Assembly: GCF_025961475.1 (NCBI RefSeq)
Contig: NZ_JAOQNS010000002.1
Location: 62,001-126,000, forward strand
Length of the DNA stretch: 64,000 nucleotides
DNA from: Rhodobium gokarnense
Lineage (GTDB): Bacteria > Pseudomonadota > Alphaproteobacteria > Rhizobiales > Rhodobiaceae
Direction: 5' to 3'
The stretch's first letter is position 1. Each line of letters begins with the position of its first letter. Position numbers and translations under genes: made by a program. The notes beneath the pieces are model-generated. The model was given only the letters and a program-made list of their open reading frames with translations, was not told the DNA's origin and did no database searches. Shown piece after piece: positions 60,106 through 64,000 of this stretch.

Positions 60106-62521
60106 AGCTCGCCATCTTCTCGACCAGCGGGCGAAGCTGCAGGCCGTAGAGCATTTCCAGATAGCGCCTTGTCTCGACCCGTTCCAGGTCGGTGACATAG
60201 CGCCAGAAGCCGTAGATCCGCGACAGCGTCATCAGCCGTTCCGCATAGCGGGTCCAGGTGTAGCGCTCTTCGACACGGCGAAGGGCCTGGTCGGAGATCG
60301 TCGTCCAGCGCGACGGGTCCTCCTTGCAGGCGGCAAAGAACGCGGCCATCTTTTCCGCCGCCTCGTCGCCGTGGTTCGGGTTGATGTGGAAGCCCGACTT
60401 GCCGTCGACGATGATTTCCAGCGGGCCGCCGAAGCAGGTGGCGAACACCGGCAGGCCGGTGCTCATCGCCTCGATCACGGTGAGGCCGAACGCCTCAAAG
60501 AGGGCCGGCTGCACGAAGGCGCCCTTGCGGTCGGCAACGAACCGGTAGAGCTCGCCGGAGAACTGCTTTTCCAGGTGCATGCCGAGCCAGCGAAGCTGGC
60601 CGTCGAGGCCCAGCTCGTCCATGAGCTGGTGCATCTCGTTGATCTGCTCGCTCTCTTCCTGATCGCCCGATTTGGACGGGTCGACATGGCCGGAGACGAG
60701 CACGAGATTGCATTCCTCACGCAGTTTCTCGCATTCGCCGAACCACCGGGCGAGGCCGGTGATGTTCTTGATGCGGTCCATGCGCGCCATGGAGAACAGG
60801 AGCGGCTTGTCCGGATTGGCGAACTTGCCGCGGATGTCGCCGCCCGGATCGCGGGTGAACACCAGTTCCTCGATTTCCGAGTCCAGATGCGGTAGGCGCC
60901 GCTCCGTGTCGCTCGGCGGGAAATAGACGTTGGAGTCGGCGCCCGGCGAGACGATGTTGAACTTCGGATCGAACACGTCGACGCCGTGCACGACCCGGTA
61001 AAGTCCCGGCATGGTGAAGGCGCCGTGGGATTCGTACTGGCCGACGCTGTCCGGCGTGCCGGCGATCTCCTGGAAGCTCGAGGTGATGATGAAGTCGGCC
61101 GCGTTCATGGCGATGAGGTCGGCCGTGAACTGGCAACTGAAGTGGTAGTGGTCGTCGTTCTCGTGCCAGAACAGGTCCGAATAGAGGTACTTCGTCTTTT
61201 CCAGCGCGTGGGCGATGTTGCACTGGGTCACCTTCAGCCGCTGCGACAGAAGCGTGGCGACCAGGTTGCCGTCCGAATAGTTGCCGATGATGAGGTCGGG
61301 CCGGCTGTTCAGCTCGGCCAGCACCTCGCGCTCCACGTCGTAGGAGAAGCGCTCCAGATAGGGCCAGATCTCGAACCGCGAGATCCAGTGCGGATGCACG
61401 GTGCCGTCGGCGTTGTGGAACGGCACGCGCAGGATGGTGGCGCTGTGGGTGCCGACGATCGGCTCCAGCCGCTGGTCGGAACTGGTGCCGTCGGCCTCCG
61501 GAATGAGCCGGGTGACGACGACGATGCGCGGCTCGATGTCGAGGCCCTGGCGCGCCAGCCGGTCGCGCATTTCCCGCTCCAGCGCCCGCACCTGGTCGAG
61601 GATGTAGACGATCTGGCCGCCGGTGTCCGGCCGGCCGAGCACGTTGGCCTGGCCGAACCAGCCATGCGGCGACAGGATGACGACGGAAAAGATCATCGGC
61701 ACGCTGGACAGGAACTCTTCCAGCATCCGCGGCGAGGGCGCCTCCAGGATGTCGAGGAGGTTCTGCATCATCTCCGCGATGAGCTCGCCGTTGCGGCCCC
61801 AGCCGACCTCGAAGCCGAGCGGATGCAGCTTGACGGCAAGGTCGGCCCATTCGGTCTCGGGCTCCTCCCGCGAGAGGATTTCCAGCGCCCGGCGCAGCGC
61901 GTCGCGCAGGCCCGTGACGTCGCTGATGCGGTCGTTGATCATCAGCTGCTGGCCGAGATAGCGGTGGACGCGCAGGAACTCCAAGAGCTTGCGGTCGCCG
62001 TCGCCATGGCCGTCGAAGAGGAGGCTTGAGAGCCGCCGGTTGAGGAACTCCACGCCCGAGCCGATCGAGCGCGATTCCCGCATCTTGAAGAATTCGCGAG
62101 TGAACGGCTCGAAATCGATTTCCAGCGTCCACTCGTCCTCGCGCGGACCGGTGCCGAGGGCCAGCTTCTCCATGCATTGCAGGTAGGTGTCGGCCGACAC
62201 CTCTTCGACGTCGAGCGTGTTGAGATGGATGCGCACATAGGCCCAGCGCGCGATCCGCATCCGGAGCGACAGGTAGAACCAGTCGCCGTCGCGGGCCGCC
62301 TCCTGGGCCTTTTCCAGCGTCTTGACGAGCAGCGTGTCCTGGATCGACGTGCCGTCCTGCGTTTCCTCGTCCGGCATCGACCGCAAGGCGTCGAGCAGGT
62401 CGGAGCGCAGCATGAAGCGGCGATCGAGAGAGTTGATGTGGTGTAGGACCATGTGCGTTGCCGGCCGGTGTTCATCGACAAAGGCCTTGAGGTCTTCGAC
62501 CACGCCGTTTTGGATGCTCAT
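60104..62521 (-). CDS. Sucrose synthase
   Basis: The 805-residue protein has the long N-terminal regulatory domain of sucrose synthases followed by a GT-B glycosyltransferase. [33 protein letters not shown] starts the synthase core, and [34 protein letters not shown] holds the E-x7-E nucleotide-sugar motif. It reversibly converts sucrose and NDP to fructose and NDP-glucose. ATG 62521 follows GGGAG; a longer frame lacks homology. With the adjacent phosphate synthase it handles sucrose, often a compatible solute. Confidence 0.93.
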   Translation of the reverse strand: MSIQNGVVEDLKAFVDEHRPATHMVLHHINSLDRRFMLRSDLLDALRSMPDEETQDGTSIQDTLLVKTLEKAQEAARDGDWFYLSLRMRIARWAYVRIHLNTLDVEEVSADTYLQCMEKLALGTGPREDEWTLEIDFEPFTREFFKMRESRSIGSGVEFLNRRLSSLLFDGHGDGDRKLLEFLRVHRYLGQQLMINDRISDVTGLRDALRRALEILSREEPETEWADLAVKLHPLGFEVGWGRNGELIAEMMQNLLDILEAPSPRMLEEFLSSVPMIFSVVILSPHGWFGQANVLGRPDTGGQIVYILDQVRALEREMRDRLARQGLDIEPRIVVVTRLIPEADGTSSDQRLEPIVGTHSATILRVPFHNADGTVHPHWISRFEIWPYLERFSYDVEREVLAELNSRPDLIIGNYSDGNLVATLLSQRLKVTQCNIAHALEKTKYLYSDLFWHENDDHYHFSCQFTADLIAMNAADFIITSSFQEIAGTPDSVGQYESHGAFTMPGLYRVVHGVDVFDPKFNIVSPGADSNVYFPPSDTERRLPHLDSEIEELVFTRDPGGDIRGKFANPDKPLLFSMARMDRIKNITGLARWFGECEKLREECNLVLVSGHVDPSKSGDQEESEQINEMHQLMDELGLDGQLRWLGMHLEKQFSGELYRFVADRKGAFVQPALFEAFGLTVIEAMSTGLPVFATCFGGPLEIIVDGKSGFHINPNHGDEAAEKMAAFFAACKEDPSRWTTISDQALRRVEERYTWTRYAERLMTLSRIYGFWRYVTDLERVETRRYLEMLYGLQLRPLVEKMAS

Positions 62522-62813
62522 ATCCGCTCCCGTTCTATGGACCAGAGATTGGTTGGAAGGACCGCGACCGCGGTGCCGTATGCGGCATGGCCGGGAAGGC
62601 CGACGCCGGCATATGGCGGAATGTCTCATCCCTTACATAGGCAAGGGCGGTGCGGTTGTCGAATGCCGCCCCGAAGGGACGACGGTGCCCGTCTGGGTTG
62701 TTCGGTTTTGCTTGGCCGGAGCCGGACGGTTCAGGAAGATGTCATGCCGCCTTGGGGCCAGAACCCGATTCGTGGAGGGACGGCACCGGTGCATGCCAGG
62801 AGGCGCCCGGCGC
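62522..62813. other. Gap between the two sucrose genes
   Basis: 292 bases with no convincing gene. The sucrose synthase ribosome site (GGGAG) is at its left end. No clear terminator or promoter pattern is recognised. Confidence 0.4.
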
Positions 62814-64000
62814 TCATGTCTCCGCGCTTTCCGTTTCCTTTTCCTCCGGCTCCGGTGCCCGGCATTCACCAAAGAAGTCGTAATGGTCGATGGCTTCCAG
62901 GATGCCGCGGGCGAAGGGCTGGGTGGCGAAATAGATGCGCTCCAGGTCGACGAGCTGCGACAGCTCCTCGTCGTGGCGGTTGGCGACCACGGCGGCCAGG
63001 GTGTTGCCGCGCATCATGTCCTCGTCGGCGCCGGAGCCGCCGGCGACCAGCGTCTGGTCGATCGGAATGCCCCAGCGGTCGGTGACGTAGCGCACGGCAA
63101 GGCCCTTGGTCGCCCGGATCGGCAGGATGTCGAGGAACTGGCCGAAGGACAGCATGATGTTCACCGCCATTTCCTCGCGGTGCATCAGGCTGTTGAGCTC
63201 GTCCATGGAGGGCGCGACGCTGGGATCGTAATAGTAGCTGATCTTGAACCAGCTCTGTTCGGCCGGCGGCTGCAGGGCGAGGCCCGGCGTGTCGGCAAGG
63301 AGTTTACGCACCTTGCGCGGCATCCAGTGGTGGTCGATATGGCGCGCCCAGGCAATGTCGGCGGTCAGGTCCGGCGCATAGTGGATCTGGGTGCCGCCGG
63401 AGGTGATCAGCACGTCCGGCTCGGGGATCTTGTTGCGGCGCAGCGCCCGGAGCGCGCTGTCCAGCCGGCGCCCGGTGGCGATCCCGAAGCTCGCCGTCGA
63501 CCGGTTGCGGCGCATCTGTTCCACGAACTCCGGCAGCGAATCCGGGTCGCCGAGGAGGTTCTGGTCGAGATCGGTGAAGATCGCCCGGTCGCGGTAGAAC
63601 GAACCCTTGCGCCGCAATTCGGGCCGGAACAACAGGCCCGAGCGGTCGATGACCGGCACCGCCTCGTCGAGATAGGTCCGCGAATGGGCCTCCCAGGAAT
63701 AGTGCGTCCTGACGCCCTTGACGCCGTTGCTGGCGTAGGTCTCCCAGACGTCGTCGTCTTCCAGCACCTTGCGGATCGCCTCGGTGATGGCGTCGGTGTC
63801 GAGGACGTCGACGAGGAGCCCGTTGTCGCAATTGCCGATGATGTCGCGCGGACCGCCATCCTCTGTGGCGACGATGGGAATGCCGCTCGCAGCCGCCTCG
63901 ATCAGGGTCAGGCCGAAGGGTTCGGTCAGCGCCGGGTTGACGAAGACGCCCTTGCGCGCCGAGGCGAGCCGGTAGATCACCGGGACGTCGTCGGACTTGT
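62814..64000 (-). CDS. Sucrose-phosphate synthase with fused phosphatase domain, C-terminal part
   Basis: Only the last about 395 residues are in the window; the gene continues past the right edge. It contains the end of a GT-B glycosyltransferase (FVNPALTEPFGLTLIEAAASGIPIVATEDGGP) and a HAD-type phosphatase domain starting FTDLDQNLLGD, with LDSALRALRR and VAGGSGADEDM further on. The pair makes sucrose-6-phosphate and then sucrose. It is transcribed towards the sucrose synthase gene and separated from it by 292 bases. Confidence 0.9.
   Translation of the reverse strand, partial: KSDDVPVIYRLASARKGVFVNPALTEPFGLTLIEAAASGIPIVATEDGGPRDIIGNCDNGLLVDVLDTDAITEAIRKVLEDDDVWETYASNGVKGVRTHYSWEAHSRTYLDEAVPVIDRSGLLFRPELRRKGSFYRDRAIFTDLDQNLLGDPDSLPEFVEQMRRNRSTASFGIATGRRLDSALRALRRNKIPEPDVLITSGGTQIHYAPDLTADIAWARHIDHHWMPRKVRKLLADTPGLALQPPAEQSWFKISYYYDPSVAPSMDELNSLMHREEMAVNIMLSFGQFLDILPIRATKGLAVRYVTDRWGIPIDQTLVAGGSGADEDMMRGNTLAAVVANRHDEELSQLVDLERIYFATQPFARGILEAIDHYDFFGECRAPEPEEKETESAET

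Overview
This 64-kb window is high-GC, densely coded, and built from catabolic operons. The mix of TRAP and ribose-type ABC transporters, GntR/FCD, SorC, PucR and MocR regulators, and a sucrose synthase plus sucrose-phosphate synthase pair suggests an alphaproteobacterium, probably of the Hyphomicrobiales type and possibly salt-tolerant. The taxon is inferred from gene content only. I saw no rRNA, tRNA, CRISPR, integrase or insertion sequence.

Layout. (1) 1-6005: start of a zinc alcohol dehydrogenase, a 2-keto-4-pentenoate hydratase-like gene, a DctPQM TRAP transporter, a GntR regulator and an isocitrate-lyase/PEP-mutase family C-C lyase. (2) 6201-15858: a sugar or polyol locus with divergent operons. 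One side carries a split transketolase, an FGGY kinase, a SorC regulator and an SDR. The other carries an ABC importer and a second SDR. Both promoters are visible and share a GAATATTT operator-like motif. (3) 16486-27482, locus A: HMG-CoA-synthase-like protein fused to DUF35, SCP-x-type thiolase, CaiB-type CoA-transferase, two MFS carriers, two enolase-superfamily enzymes, a small SCP2-like protein, an alpha/beta hydrolase and a chimeric pseudogene. (4) 27941-38398: a sigma-54 activator with a PrpR-like sensor, a MaoC-Pta fusion with acetate kinase, a PucR-type regulator, then a second Pta and acetate kinase. (5) 38694-48144, locus B: a paralogous copy of locus A on the other strand. (6) 48694-60064: class III aminotransferase with a divergent MocR regulator, an adenylate cyclase, and a second TRAP locus with aldo-keto reductase, class II aldolase-like protein, VOC dioxygenase and GntR regulator. 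(7) 60104-64000: sucrose synthase and the C-terminal part of sucrose-phosphate synthase/phosphatase.

The most unusual part is 16.3-48.2 kb. Two paralogous sets encode the same suite: acyltransferase-like complex, CoA-transferase, SCP2-like protein, hydrolase, enolase-superfamily enzyme and carriers. Two phosphotransacetylase/acetate-kinase pairs lie between them. The HMGCS-like subunits lack the residues expected for HMG-CoA synthase catalysis, while the thiolases keep theirs, which resembles the PhlA/PhlB/PhlC acyltransferase of phloroglucinol metabolism. Locus A and the MaoC-Pta/acetate kinase operon each have a sigma-54 promoter preceded by two GTTTCA-N4-TGAAAC sites with nearly identical geometry, so the sigma-54 activator encoded between them probably controls both. 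I infer a pathway that imports an organic acid, activates it with CoA, cleaves off a short acyl unit and conserves energy as acyl phosphate and ATP. The substrate cannot be read from the sequence.
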